NCBI RefSeq assembly: GCF_021026345.1
Contig: NZ_JAJNCZ010000003.1
Coordinates: forward strand, 434,001 to 498,000
DNA: 64,000 bases
Direction: 5' to 3'
DNA from: Rhizobium sp. GN54
Lineage (GTDB): Bacteria > Pseudomonadota > Alphaproteobacteria > Rhizobiales > Rhizobiaceae
Shown here: positions 11,274 through 20,583 of the stretch, one piece after another
Layout of the letters: every line of letters begins with the position of its first letter
How positions within the stretch are numbered: position 1 is the stretch's first letter
Notes under the pieces: generated by a model
What the model was told of the DNA's origin: nothing
Seen by the model: only the letters and a program-made list of their open reading frames with translations
Database searches by the model: none
Position numbers and translations under genes: made by a program

Positions 11274-11585
11274 ATGCTGGTTTGCAGCTGTAACTTCATC
11301 AGTGAAAAAGAGATCGAGGACGTCATCAACGACCTCCTCGACCAGGATCGTTGGCAGCTGATCGTACCTGCCAAGGTCTACCATGCGATGGAGAAACGCG
11401 GGCGCTGCTGCGGCTGTTTCCCCAATGTCGTCGACATCATCATCCGCACCACCGAACGCTATCACGCCGAGCGCCACTCGACGGATGCCGAGATATTTGA
11501 TTTCATGATCCGCCTCAAACAGTTCCATGAAGACAACAGGAGAGCGGACATTGAAAGGCGACAAAAAAGTAATCGAGCAGCTTAA
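11274..11585 (+). CDS. bfd: Bacterioferritin-associated ferredoxin (BFD-like [2Fe-2S] protein)
   Basis: A 103-residue [2Fe-2S] protein that reduces stored ferric iron in bacterioferritin so that it can be released. The cluster ligands fit the family pattern: CSC at residues 4 and 6, and CCGC with Cys45 and Cys48 as the second pair. BFD domain segments are [20 protein letters not shown] and [19 protein letters not shown]. The ATG at 11274 is chosen because the family begins directly with MxVCxC; upstream in-frame sequence is not conserved. The C-terminus is longer than that of E. coli Bfd (64 residues). It overlaps bfr by 35 bases. Confidence 0.9.
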   Translation: MLVCSCNFISEKEIEDVINDLLDQDRWQLIVPAKVYHAMEKRGRCCGCFPNVVDIIIRTTERYHAERHSTDAEIFDFMIRLKQFHEDNRRADIERRQKSNRAA

Positions 11586-12036
11586 CGAAGCGCTCTTCCT
11601 CGAACTCGGCGCCGTCAATCAATACTGGGTTCACTATCGCCTGCTGGAAGACTGGGGCTACACCCTCCTCGCGAAGAAGGAACGCGCCGAGTCCATCGAG
11701 GAGATGCACCATGCCGACAAGCTGGTTGCGCGCATCATCTTCCTCGAAGGCCATCCCAACCTGCAGACGCTGGCGCCGCTGCGGATCGGCCAGAACGTCA
11801 AGGAAGTCCTCGAGGCCGACCTTGCCGGCGAGTACGACGCCCGGAAGGCCTACAAGAAATCCCGCGACATCTGTCATGACGCCGGAGACTATGTCTCCAT
11901 GAAGCTCTTCGAAGAGCTCCTCGCCGACGAGGAGGGCCATATCGACTTCCTCGAGACCCAGCTCGACCTCCTGGACAAGCTGGGCGCCGAGAAATACGGC
12001 CAGCTCAATGCCGCCCCGGCGAACAAAGCGGAATAA
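11551..12036 (+). CDS. bfr: Bacterioferritin, TTG start
   Basis: A 161-residue haem-containing iron-storage subunit, presumably forming a 24-mer. The TTG at 11551 is preferred over the ATG at 11527 for two reasons: AGGAGAG at 11538-11544 is ideally placed for it, and numbering from it puts the ferroxidase ligands at the canonical positions Glu18, Glu51 and His54 with the haem ligand Met52 ([16 protein letters not shown]). Other readable blocks are [20 protein letters not shown] and [19 protein letters not shown]. It overlaps the bfd 3' end by 35 bases, implying translational coupling of store and reductase, probably under iron control. Confidence 0.93.
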   Translation: MKGDKKVIEQLNEALFLELGAVNQYWVHYRLLEDWGYTLLAKKERAESIEEMHHADKLVARIIFLEGHPNLQTLAPLRIGQNVKEVLEADLAGEYDARKAYKKSRDICHDAGDYVSMKLFEELLADEEGHIDFLETQLDLLDKLGAEKYGQLNAAPANKAE

Positions 12037-12069
12037 CGCACGGCTCTTGTCGTCGCGCATTCATGAGAT

Positions 12070-12096
12070 CCCCGGCACGGCCTGCCGGGGATTTTT
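12070..12096 (+). terminator. Rho-independent terminator after bfr
   Basis: An 8-base GC stem (12070-12077 with 12083-12090), a 5-base loop and ATTTTT immediately after, 33 bases downstream of the bfr stop. Confidence 0.88.
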
Positions 12097-12799
12097 GCGT
12101 TCCGGGTGCGCCAAGGCCGAGGCGCCTTCTCGCACAGGCGGCGGCACAGGGTGGCACAAAACGGCAAACGCCGCCCACCCTGCGCAAGGACAAGCGCCAG
12201 GAAGCACCCACCGCAATCGTGCCGCGTCCAGCACGAGAGTGCCCCTGCATGATCGGCGATCACTGCGCGGCCACCGGCTAAACCGGGCCAGTCATCCCCA
12301 GCGATGTGGATCGAAATTCTTGAAAGCGCAGAATACCGTCGCCATCTCCTGAGGTGCCGCCCCGCGGATCATGCTGCCTGAAAGCCATCCCACAGCCGGG
12401 CCCTGCGATCGATCGCGAATCCCTGACCGGTTCCCAGCTGGAGCGGCCTCCAAGCCTCCCTGAACCGGCCCTGCGGGCCCCTGTCACCAGCTGCACTTTT
12501 CCACCAGACCGTTCGACCGCTGCGTGTAGGGCATGCAACTGTCAGTTACCGCAGGAACAGGGGACACCGTTTTTTTCCACAATATGGCGACGCGATCGGT
12601 TGCATCCAGCGCCGAACGCGATGCCGGACACCCTGTCCGGCACGGTGGAGGAACGATCAGGTGCAGTGAAGTGAAAACAAGATGGCGCGCATTGCGGCGA
12701 CGTTCGCCCGCGCGCTGCACCTCCACCTCGCCCCGGGCCGGCCTCTGCTGCCCTGCCCGGAAATTGCAACTTCCGTAAATCGAACATCAGGAGAGACGG
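12097..12799. other. 703-base gap upstream of the RTX gene, no gene recognised
   Basis: No open frame here is protein-like on either strand, and no transporter gene or repeat family is recognised. The final part must contain the RTX promoter: AGGAGA at 12789-12794 is the ribosome binding site, but no convincing -35/-10 pair was identified. Confidence 0.5.
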
Positions 12800-15700
12800 A
12801 TGGGTACGATCATGGGCTCGATGGGAGCCGACAACCTGAAAGGCACCGACCTCGACGAAGGCGATATGATCATGGCGCTCGCGGGCGCGGATATCGTCGA
12901 CGGCGGCATGGGCGGTGACACGATCATGGGGGGCGAGGGCGACGACCAGCTCAACGGATCCTTCCAGGGCGACTACATCATGGGTGATGTCGGCGCCGAC
13001 ACGCTGAACGGCGACAGCGGCGACGACGTTCTCATCGGCGGACCTGGCGCCGACCGGCTGAACGGCGGTTCCGGCAAGGACACGCTCATGGCCGGTGCGC
13101 TCGACGAAATCGGCGGCGACATCCTCGACGGTGGCTCCGGCATCGACCGGCTGATCGTCGACTACAGCGACCACACCAGCGGCCTGTCCCTCGTCATCAA
13201 GGACTGGATCACGCCGCAAACCCTGCTCGGCAACCTCAGGACGAGCCATGTCGAGAGCTACCAGATCACCGGCACCGATTTCGCCGACAACATGACTGGC
13301 GGCAACTATTCCGACATGTTCATGGGCGGCGCCGGCAAGGACATTCTCAAGGGCGGACGCGGCAGCGACATCCTGAGCGGCGGCGAGGACGACGACACGC
13401 TCTATGGCGGCTACGGCATCGACATCCTCAATGGCGACGCCAGCAACGACACGCTCTACGGCGAGAAGGGCGTCGATATCCTCTCCGGTGACGATGGCGA
13501 CGACAAGGTCTATGGCGGCGACGACGGCGACATGATCAACGGCGGCAACGGCAACGATCGGCTCTATGGCGATGCCGGCAATGACAACATCACAGGCGAC
13601 GCCGGCAACGACACCATCTTCGGCGGGACCGGCGACGATACGCTGACGGGCGGGCTCGGCAACGACAGCATCGACGGAGGAAGCGGAAACGACACCTACA
13701 ACTACGCCTTCGGCGACGGCAAGGACACGATCAGCGACAGTTCCGGCAGCGACCGCCTCGTCGTGACCAAGTTCGCCGGCAATTTCACGGCGAAGCTCCC
13801 GACGCAGACAAACACCCTCTCCGGCGGCACGACCTTCAAGGGCATCGAGCACTACAGCATCTATGCGACGGGATCCGGCGCCAACGTCATCACCACCGGC
13901 AGCGGCCATGACATCATCGATGCCGGCGCCGGCAACGACACCATCAAGGGCGGCAGCGGCAACGATGAACTCCGGGCCGGCACCGGCAAGGACAAAGTTG
14001 TCGCCGGCGACGGCAATGACCTCGTCTACCTGGGCGGCGGCGGCGCCGACAAGGCGGATGGCGGCGCGAATACGGACCGGGTCTATGTCGACCGGAAGTC
14101 GCTGGCGTCCAGCCAGACCTTCTCCGTCAGCGGTTCGAAGGCATCGCTGACGGATGGCACCTCCCTGAAGAACTTCGAACACTTCCAGGTCGAGTTCGGC
14201 TCGGGAAACGATGTGATCAAGTCGGTCGGTTCGGCGAAGAGCGTCAGCTTCTTCGGCAATGCCGGCAACGACACGCTGCTGGGCACGGCCTATAGTGACT
14301 TGCTGGACGGCGGAGAAGGCAACGACAAGCTCACCGGTGGTGCCGGCAACGACGACATCCGCGATTCGGGCGGCTCCAATACGATCGATGCAGGGACCGG
14401 AGCGGACAAGGTCTGGGTTCGCGATGGCGCGAAGTCGACCGGCCACTACAAGGTCAAGCTCGGAGATGGTAACGACGAGTTCACGCGCGAGGCCTCGAAG
14501 GGCAGGTTGACGCTCGACGGCGGCAAAGGAACGGATTTCGCCTCGATCGACTTCAGCAAGTACACGCAAGGCATCACCTACAAGGTCGCATCATCCGTCA
14601 CGGTCGCCAATGCTCCGGTGACGGTGAAGAATGTCGAGCGTGTCTCGCTTGTCGGCGGGAGCGGCAAGGACACGTTTACCGGCGGCAATCTGACGGACCA
14701 TCTGCGGGGCGGCGCCGGAAACGACTCGCTCAGCGGCCGCGGCGGAAACGACACGATCTTCGGTGATTCCGGCAATGACACGCTTTCTGGCGGGGACGGC
14801 AACGATACCCTCTATGGCGATGGCCTCAACTCGACCGGAGGCAGGGACCGCATCTATGCCGGCAAAGGCAACGACCATGTCTATGCTGGCGCCGGCGACA
14901 CGGCCGATGGCGGCGCGGGCACCGACAGCCTGCACCTGCTGATGACCGAACAGACGAAGGATATTGCCTTCAAGTTCACGACCGGGACTGTCAAGGTCAA
15001 TGCAACGACCACCGTCAAGGGCTTCGAAACGCTGGACTACGACGGCGGCAAGGGCAAGGACACGGTCACCGGCGGGGCGATGGCGGACTGGCTGAAGGGC
15101 AATGCCGGCAACGACACCCTGCGTGGCGGTGACGGCGCGGACAAGCTCGAGGACGGCGCCGGAAACGACCTGCTCTACGGCGATGCCGGCAACGACCAGC
15201 TGATCCGCACCGACTTTACCGGCCAGGACGTGTTCGACGGCGGAGCCGGTACCGACACGCTGTCCTTCAAGGAAGGCAACCGTTCGATCGTCCTCGACCT
15301 GCAGAACCAGGCGGCCAACAAGGGCCACGCCCTCGGCCTGACGGTCAGGAATATCGAGGTCGTGCAGGGCAGCGCCAATGACGACTCGATCCGGGGTGAT
15401 GCCACCAACAATATCTTCTACGGCAACGGCTCGGACGACATCCTCGACGGACGCGCCGGCAACGACAAGCTCATCGGCGGCGCCGGCGACGACTGGCTGA
15501 CCGGAGGCTCCGGTAATGACCAGTTCGTCTTCGACAGCGCCGGGCGCGACGGCGAAGGCGACGTGATCACCGACTTCACGCGCGGTCAGGACAAGCTCGT
15601 GATCTCCAAGTCGGCCTACGGCATCTCGACGGCCGACAAGACCGTCACGCTCGTCGTCGGTGCCGACCCCGTCTCGAGCAGCAGCAAGGGCACCTTCCTG

Positions 15701-15826
15701 TTCGAATCGGACAATGGCCGCCTCTGGTTCGATGCCGACGGCAAGGGTGCAGATGCCGATCTCGAGCTCGTGGCCACCCTGCAGGGTGTGAACAGGCTCA
15801 CCGTCGACGACTTCAGCTTCATCTGA
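12800..15826 (+). CDS. RTX-type calcium-binding secreted protein
   Basis: A 1008-residue acidic, Gly/Asp-rich protein almost wholly built from RTX nonapeptides (GGxGxDxhx), for example GGAGNDSLSGRGGNDTIFGD, in several arrays separated by non-repeat stretches of about 60-80 residues. Such repeats fold as calcium-bound parallel beta-rolls outside the cell. There is no N-terminal signal peptide, and the C-terminus ends in an acidic and hydrophobic tail (LTVDDFSFI), as expected of type I secretion substrates. No enzymatic domain is visible, so a structural, adhesive or biofilm role is more likely than a toxin. No type I exporter is adjacent. Confidence 0.9.
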   Translation: MGTIMGSMGADNLKGTDLDEGDMIMALAGADIVDGGMGGDTIMGGEGDDQLNGSFQGDYIMGDVGADTLNGDSGDDVLIGGPGADRLNGGSGKDTLMAGALDEIGGDILDGGSGIDRLIVDYSDHTSGLSLVIKDWITPQTLLGNLRTSHVESYQITGTDFADNMTGGNYSDMFMGGAGKDILKGGRGSDILSGGEDDDTLYGGYGIDILNGDASNDTLYGEKGVDILSGDDGDDKVYGGDDGDMINGGNGNDRLYGDAGNDNITGDAGNDTIFGGTGDDTLTGGLGNDSIDGGSGNDTYNYAFGDGKDTISDSSGSDRLVVTKFAGNFTAKLPTQTNTLSGGTTFKGIEHYSIYATGSGANVITTGSGHDIIDAGAGNDTIKGGSGNDELRAGTGKDKVVAGDGNDLVYLGGGGADKADGGANTDRVYVDRKSLASSQTFSVSGSKASLTDGTSLKNFEHFQVEFGSGNDVIKSVGSAKSVSFFGNAGNDTLLGTAYSDLLDGGEGNDKLTGGAGNDDIRDSGGSNTIDAGTGADKVWVRDGAKSTGHYKVKLGDGNDEFTREASKGRLTLDGGKGTDFASIDFSKYTQGITYKVASSVTVANAPVTVKNVERVSLVGGSGKDTFTGGNLTDHLRGGAGNDSLSGRGGNDTIFGDSGNDTLSGGDGNDTLYGDGLNSTGGRDRIYAGKGNDHVYAGAGDTADGGAGTDSLHLLMTEQTKDIAFKFTTGTVKVNATTTVKGFETLDYDGGKGKDTVTGGAMADWLKGNAGNDTLRGGDGADKLEDGAGNDLLYGDAGNDQLIRTDFTGQDVFDGGAGTDTLSFKEGNRSIVLDLQNQAANKGHALGLTVRNIEVVQGSANDDSIRGDATNNIFYGNGSDDILDGRAGNDKLIGGAGDDWLTGGSGNDQFVFDSAGRDGEGDVITDFTRGQDKLVISKSAYGISTADKTVTLVVGADPVSSSSKGTFLFESDNGRLWFDADGKGADADLELVATLQGVNRLTVDDFSFI

Positions 15827-15848
15827 TCTCGCCCGCCCCGGACGCAAG

Positions 15849-15876
15849 GGAGCCGCCCCGGCACCGGGGCGGCTCC
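15849..15876. terminator. Strong GC hairpin between RTX gene and rppH
   Basis: A perfect 12-base stem (15849-15860 with 15865-15876) with a 4-base loop, 22 bases after the RTX stop and between convergent genes. There is little U-tract on either side, so it may act as an mRNA 3' stabiliser or a weak bidirectional terminator. Confidence 0.65.
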
Positions 15877-15906
15877 ATCCTTGGCCGCACAGCGAATTCC
15901 TGTTCC

Positions 15907-16434
15907 TCAGGGCGCAAGATGCGTGAAGGCGGCGACTACCTCCTCGTAGACCTTGCGCTTGAAGGGAACGATCAGCTCCGGCAGCGTGTGCATGGGCTTC
16001 CACGCCCAGGCATCGAATTCGGCCTCATGTCCACCCGGCGGCGGATTGATCGCGATCTCGCTCTCGTCTCCCTCAAAGCGGAAGGCATACCAGCGCTGGG
16101 TCTGGCCCCGGTACTTGCCCTTCAGGCCGATACCGATCAGATGCGCCGGCAGGTCGTAGTTGATCCAGCGTCCGGCATCGGCGAGCAGCGACACGGTCTG
16201 CATGCCGGTCTCTTCGTAAAGCTCGCGCCGCGCCGCCACCAGCGGATCCTCGTCGCGGTCGATCCCGCCCTGCGGCATCTGCCAGAGTTGCGGCGAGCCG
16301 TCATACTCCGAATTGCCGATCGCGATTCGCCGCCCCGCCCAGACCAGCCCGTCGCGGTTCAGCACCATGATGCCGACGCACGGGCGATAGGGGAGGTCCT
16401 CCGCCGCAATCGGCTTCTTCTTGTCCTTGCTCAT
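15907..16434 (-). CDS. rppH: RppH, RNA pyrophosphohydrolase (Nudix)
   Basis: A 175-residue Nudix hydrolase that removes pyrophosphate from triphosphorylated RNA 5' ends and so starts decay. The Nudix box is intact: [20 protein letters not shown] followed by TGM. Family hallmarks are [20 protein letters not shown] and the C-terminal [13 protein letters not shown]. It is the last gene of the codirectional block and lies 10 bases downstream of the deacetylase stop, so probably cotranscribed. Confidence 0.95.
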   Translation of the reverse strand: MSKDKKKPIAAEDLPYRPCVGIMVLNRDGLVWAGRRIAIGNSEYDGSPQLWQMPQGGIDRDEDPLVAARRELYEETGMQTVSLLADAGRWINYDLPAHLIGIGLKGKYRGQTQRWYAFRFEGDESEIAINPPPGGHEAEFDAWAWKPMHTLPELIVPFKRKVYEEVVAAFTHLAP

Positions 16435-16443
16435 CGTTGGATC

Positions 16444-17655
16444 CTATTGCTTGGAAGGCGCATCGGCCAGCGCGGCGACGCCGACGATTTCTATCCCGCG
16501 ACGGCTCGCCTCCTGGCTCCAGTCGGCGATCGCCGCGACGCTCTCGTCGAAGGCCGAGGCCACGCCGATCGCGGCTCCGTTGCGGCGCGCGACGCGTTCC
16601 AGTTCGTCGAGCTTGCGCAGGATGGCGTCGCGCGACAGCGTCCCGTCGAGCTGGATGTCGGCGAAGGCATGCGGCATGTCCAGCGCGCCCGCCACCGTGC
16701 CGGACAGCGACTGCGCCGACGAACCGTCATCGAGGAAAAGCAGCCCGCGATCGGCGATGTCGCGCATCACCGGCTCGACAGCGTCCGCATCGGAAAGAAA
16801 CCGGCCGCCCATATAGTTCATGATGCCCGTGTAGTTGGTGATCTGCGCCATGGCGCGATGAAGTTCGTCGAGGTTTTTCTCGGTCCCGGCATCGACGCGC
16901 AGGGTGCGCGCGCCGGGGTCGCCGTCCGCATCGTCGAACGGCTCCAGCGGCACCTGCAAAAGGATTTCGTGCCCCTCGCGGCGCGCCTCCTGCATCCAGC
17001 GGGGCAGGCTGTTTCCGGTGGAGGCGAAGGCCAGCGTGATTTCGCCGGGCAGGTCGCGGATCGCCCGCTGGGTGCCTGTCTGGCTGAGCCCCAGTCCGCC
17101 GACGACGATCGCCACGCGCGTGCCGCGCGCGCCGGACCAGGGGCGGGCATATTGCTCGACCGGACGCAGGCCGTCCGGGCCGACGATCGGCAGCTTGCCG
17201 AAAGCGGTGTTCTCGATCAGGTCGTCATTGGGGAAGGCGGCGGAGCGGGGATCCTGGCCGATCCGGCTGGCGTCGAGGATGAGCGGCCCGGCGCCGTCGC
17301 GCGCCTTCGGCGTGAATTTCCGCACGATGCTGCCGTCCGGATTGCGGGTTTCCTCGATCTCCGCCCCGGACAGGCCCCTCTCGCGGCGGATTCCCGGCTT
17401 GTCCCCGGGATTGTCGGTTGCGCCGCCCGCAGCACTGCCTGCGGCGGGGCCATCGGCCTGCGCTGCCTGCTGTTGGGGCGGTTGCGGTGTCTTGAACGGG
17501 CCTCGGGGGGCAAGCAGGCTCCAGAGCGAGCCACCGAGCACGGCGATGACGGCACAGGCGGCTGCGAGGCGCGCGGCGCTGACGCGGGGCGCGCGCTTGC
17601 GGCCGGGCGACACCTTCCGGTTCTGACCGAGGGGTGCGTTGAGATCGGTTCCCAA
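16444..17655 (-). CDS. Divergent polysaccharide deacetylase family protein (YibQ/DUF610 type)
   Basis: A 403-residue predicted membrane-anchored periplasmic protein. Residues about 27-48 (ARLAAACAVIAVLGGSLWSL) form one transmembrane segment, followed by a Pro/Gln/Ala-rich linker. From about residue 175 comes the divergent deacetylase domain: RVAIVVGGLGLSQTGTQRAI, FASTGNSLPRWMQEARREGH and GIMNYMGGRFLSDADAVEPV. Classical NodB metal ligands are not evident, which is usual for this subfamily. Its position between ctpA and rppH is the standard rhizobial order and suggests a cell-envelope role; the substrate is unknown. Confidence 0.85.
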   Translation of the reverse strand: MGTDLNAPLGQNRKVSPGRKRAPRVSAARLAAACAVIAVLGGSLWSLLAPRGPFKTPQPPQQQAAQADGPAAGSAAGGATDNPGDKPGIRRERGLSGAEIEETRNPDGSIVRKFTPKARDGAGPLILDASRIGQDPRSAAFPNDDLIENTAFGKLPIVGPDGLRPVEQYARPWSGARGTRVAIVVGGLGLSQTGTQRAIRDLPGEITLAFASTGNSLPRWMQEARREGHEILLQVPLEPFDDADGDPGARTLRVDAGTEKNLDELHRAMAQITNYTGIMNYMGGRFLSDADAVEPVMRDIADRGLLFLDDGSSAQSLSGTVAGALDMPHAFADIQLDGTLSRDAILRKLDELERVARRNGAAIGVASAFDESVAAIADWSQEASRRGIEIVGVAALADAPSKQ

Positions 17656-17722
17656 GAAACGGCCGCCCTGACCTTGAAGGAGCAGGCCCGGACCGACGCG
17701 GAGGTCGGCCCGGGCGCATACG

Positions 17723-19045
17723 CTAGTTCTTCAGCTCTGCCTTTTCCGGATTGGCAGGAAAGGACGGATCGGTCTTCTGGCCGCGCAAGAGTTCCAGCGC
17801 ATACTGGAGCTGCAGGTCGTCCTTGGCTTCCGGCGGCACATAGGCTGCCGAGCCGGAACCCTCCTCGCTCTCGCTCTGGCCCTTGATGTGGCCGCGCAGG
17901 CCCGATTCACCGGCCGTCTCGAGCTTGCCCTGCAGTTCGGGCGGCAGCGGCTGCTCGACGGTGATGTCGGGCGTGATGCCGGTGCCCTGGATCGACTTGC
18001 CGGACGGCGTGTAGTAGAGCGCCGTCGTCAGCCGCAGCGCGCCAGCGTCGCCGAGCGGAATGATCGTCTGCACCGACCCCTTGCCGAACGAACGCGTGCC
18101 GACGACCGTCGCACGGCGCAGGTCCTGCAGCGCCCCGGCCACGATCTCGGAGGCGGAGGCAGAGCCGCCGTTGACGAGCACGATCATCGGCTTGCCATCG
18201 GTCAGGTCGCCCGGGGAAGCGTTGAACCGGCGCGTCTCGTCCTCGTTGCGGCCACGGGTGGAAACCACCTCGCCGCGCTCCAGGAAGGCGTCGGAAACGT
18301 TGATCGCCTGGTCGAGCAGGCCGCCCGGGTTGAGGCGCAGGTCGAGCACGTAGCCCTTCAGCTTGTCGGCCGGAACGTCGGCCTTGATCTTCTCGATGGC
18401 CACCTCGAGATCGTCGAAGGTCTTCTCGGTGAACGAGATGACGCGCAGGTAGCCGACGTCGTTCTCGACCCGGAACTTGACAGCCTTCACCGCGATGATG
18501 TCGCGCATGATCGTCAGCTCGATCGGCTTGTCGGCGCCCTTGCGCAGGATCGTCAGCTTGATCGACGTATTGACCTTGCCGCGCATCTTGTCGACGGCTT
18601 CCTCGAGCTTCAGGCCGCGCACGTCGGCGCCGTCGATCTTCGAGATCAGGTCGCCCGCAAGGACGCCCGCGCGTGCAGCCGGCGTGTCGTCGATCGGTGC
18701 AATGACCTTGACGAGCTCTTCCTCCATCGTCACTTCGATGCCGAGGCCGCCGAATTCGCCACGCGTCTGCGTGCGCATTTCCTCGGCATCCTTGGAGTTC
18801 ATGTAGGAGGAATGCGGATCGAGCGAGGACAGCATGCCGTTGATGGCGTTCTCGATCAGCTGGTCTTCCTTCGGCGGCGTCACATACTGCGCGCGGACAC
18901 GCTCGAACACGTCGCCGAAGATCGAAAGCTCGCGATAGGTCGATGCGCCGGCCGCTTCGGCCGGCACGGTCAGCGAATAGACTGCGCTCATGGCCGTGGC
19001 ACCCATCAGTGCCCCGACGAGAACAAGGGAAGCCCTACGAATCAT
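17723..19045 (-). CDS. ctpA: CtpA, S41 family C-terminal processing protease
   Basis: A 440-residue periplasmic serine protease. An N-terminal signal or anchor (MIRRASLVLVGALMGATAMS) leads to a PDZ domain (FGGLGIEVTMEEELVKVIAP, then GVLAGDLISKIDG) and the S41 catalytic domain, with the nucleophile in GGSASASEIVAGALQDL and the lysine base in TRSFGKGSVQTIIPLGDAGA. The start at 19045 is chosen because the signal peptide begins there. It overlaps the envC stop by 11 bases. CtpA proteases trim cell-wall hydrolases and lipoproteins, and pairing with EnvC fits peptidoglycan remodelling. Confidence 0.94.
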   Translation of the reverse strand: MIRRASLVLVGALMGATAMSAVYSLTVPAEAAGASTYRELSIFGDVFERVRAQYVTPPKEDQLIENAINGMLSSLDPHSSYMNSKDAEEMRTQTRGEFGGLGIEVTMEEELVKVIAPIDDTPAARAGVLAGDLISKIDGADVRGLKLEEAVDKMRGKVNTSIKLTILRKGADKPIELTIMRDIIAVKAVKFRVENDVGYLRVISFTEKTFDDLEVAIEKIKADVPADKLKGYVLDLRLNPGGLLDQAINVSDAFLERGEVVSTRGRNEDETRRFNASPGDLTDGKPMIVLVNGGSASASEIVAGALQDLRRATVVGTRSFGKGSVQTIIPLGDAGALRLTTALYYTPSGKSIQGTGITPDITVEQPLPPELQGKLETAGESGLRGHIKGQSESEEGSGSAAYVPPEAKDDLQLQYALELLRGQKTDPSFPANPEKAELKN

Positions 19046-20492
19046 TGCGTACCTTTCCAGACACTGTAGCAGACCACCACGGCCGAGGATCAACCGGTTT
19101 GCCATTCTTTCGAAACTCAATGTAAAGCGTCGGCCGATCCGTTTCCAGCGCCAATGCGTTTACACTCGCCACTCTTTTCGCCCCCATCACCGCGACGGGC
19201 TCTCCCGCCACGACGAACTGGCCTTCCCTGACATTCACCTGGTCCATGCCCGAAAGCACGAGGTGATAGTCGTCGCCGGCGTTCAGGATCACCATCCGCC
19301 CGTAGCTTCGGAACATGCCCGCAAACACCACCCACCCATCGGCAGGCGCCGTCACCAGCGCACCCGGGTTTGTCGCGAGAATCAGCCCCTGGGCGGAATG
19401 GCCCGTACCATCCGCATCGCCGAACTGCCGCACCGGCTCACCCGCAACCGGATAGGCCAGACGCTTCTGCAACTCGGAAAACGGGTATGCGGGAGCAATG
19501 CGGTTTTTGTCGGGCGATGCCGAGAGCGCAGCCTCCCGCGCCCGGGCCCGCTCCTCCTCGGTCTGGCGCGCCCGTTCGGCCTCCTGCAGCCGCGCCAGCG
19601 CCGCCGCCTCGCGCACCGAGGTGATCTCGGCCTCGAGACTGCCGATCAGGCCCTCGAGGCTTGTGGCCCGCCCCGCAAGCTCCTCCGAGCGCCGACGCTC
19701 GGCTTCGAGCGTGCGCGTGTTTTCCGCAGCGAGCGCCTCGTTCTGCCCGATCAAAAGCTCCGAGCGCTTCTCTTCTTCGAGCCGGCTGGCCATCGCGCCG
19801 GCGAGGTCTGCCTTCTCCTTGCCGATCTCCGTGCGGATCGTCGTCAGCCGCTGCAGGTCGGCGACGAGCTTGTCCGTTTCGGCACGGATGCCCGGAACCA
19901 CCGCGCCAAGCAGGATCGCACTCCTGACGGAGGCGAGCGCGTCGTCCGGCGTGACAAGGATGGCGGGCGGCGGATTGCGCCCCATGCGCTGCAATGCGGC
20001 GAGCACTTCGGCCAAAAGCCCGCGACGGTCGTGCAGCGACAGGCGGGCGGCATCCTCGTCGCCGCGCATGGCTTCAAGCCGCTTTTCGCCCGCCAGTATC
20101 CTTGCTTCCATGTCCTGGCGGGCGCGCGCCGACTGGACGATCGCCTCGCGCAGGGTGGCGCGATCCTTTTCCAGCTTGCCGATGCTGGCTTCCAGGTCGC
20201 GCACTTTTTCGTCCGAGAGCGTGATCGTCCTCGACAGTTCGTCCAGTTCCTGGCGCGTGCTGTCCCGGCGCAGCGCAATCCCGGCGGCGGGATCGGCCGG
20301 CGGTCCCGCCTGCGCGACTGCGCGCCCGGTCGGTGCGAGGCTCGGCGTCGGTTCGGCGGAAAGGGCGGCATGCGCAGACGTCAGCCACAGACCGAGGACC
20401 AGACCAAAAGCCAGGGCACCGGGCGGACGCTGCCATCGCGCCGGCGGGGACGTCATGCCCTTGTCGTTTCTGGACGGTGCGAACGTGGTCAT
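19035..20492 (-). CDS. envC: EnvC-like murein hydrolase activator
   Basis: About 485 residues. A signal peptide (PGALAFGLVLGLWLTSAHA) is followed by a long Glu/Arg/Ala-rich coiled coil (residues about 70-330) and a C-terminal LytM/M23-like domain. In that domain the zinc-site positions are changed (GHSAQGLILATNP and DDYHLVLSG), so it should activate amidases during division rather than cut peptidoglycan itself, as EnvC does. The start at 20492 has AAGG at suitable spacing; an ATG at 20456 is the alternative. It lies between rlmH and ctpA and overlaps the latter. Confidence 0.88.
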   Translation of the reverse strand: MTTFAPSRNDKGMTSPPARWQRPPGALAFGLVLGLWLTSAHAALSAEPTPSLAPTGRAVAQAGPPADPAAGIALRRDSTRQELDELSRTITLSDEKVRDLEASIGKLEKDRATLREAIVQSARARQDMEARILAGEKRLEAMRGDEDAARLSLHDRRGLLAEVLAALQRMGRNPPPAILVTPDDALASVRSAILLGAVVPGIRAETDKLVADLQRLTTIRTEIGKEKADLAGAMASRLEEEKRSELLIGQNEALAAENTRTLEAERRRSEELAGRATSLEGLIGSLEAEITSVREAAALARLQEAERARQTEEERARAREAALSASPDKNRIAPAYPFSELQKRLAYPVAGEPVRQFGDADGTGHSAQGLILATNPGALVTAPADGWVVFAGMFRSYGRMVILNAGDDYHLVLSGMDQVNVREGQFVVAGEPVAVMGAKRVASVNALALETDRPTLYIEFRKNGKPVDPRPWWSATVSGKVRNDS

Positions 20493-20583
20493 GCTGCGCG
20501 CCTTGCCGTTTGTCCTGTGTCTAGCGCATTTGCCGATGCACATCGAAATCAATTTTCCGTAGGGCCGGCACCGCATGGCGTGC

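Noticed and set aside
12542-14569. 675-codon open frame antisense to the RTX gene
   Set aside because: It mirrors the Gly/Asp repeats as Val/Ala/Asp-rich sequence without folds or ribosome binding site; a shadow of high GC third positions.
13000-15600. Short direct repeats resembling a CRISPR or satellite array
   Set aside because: They are degenerate 27-base units coding RTX nonapeptides in one open frame.
15919-17886. 655-codon plus-strand frame across rppH and the deacetylase gene
   Set aside because: It is antisense to two clear genes and the composition is Arg/Ala/Gly low-complexity.
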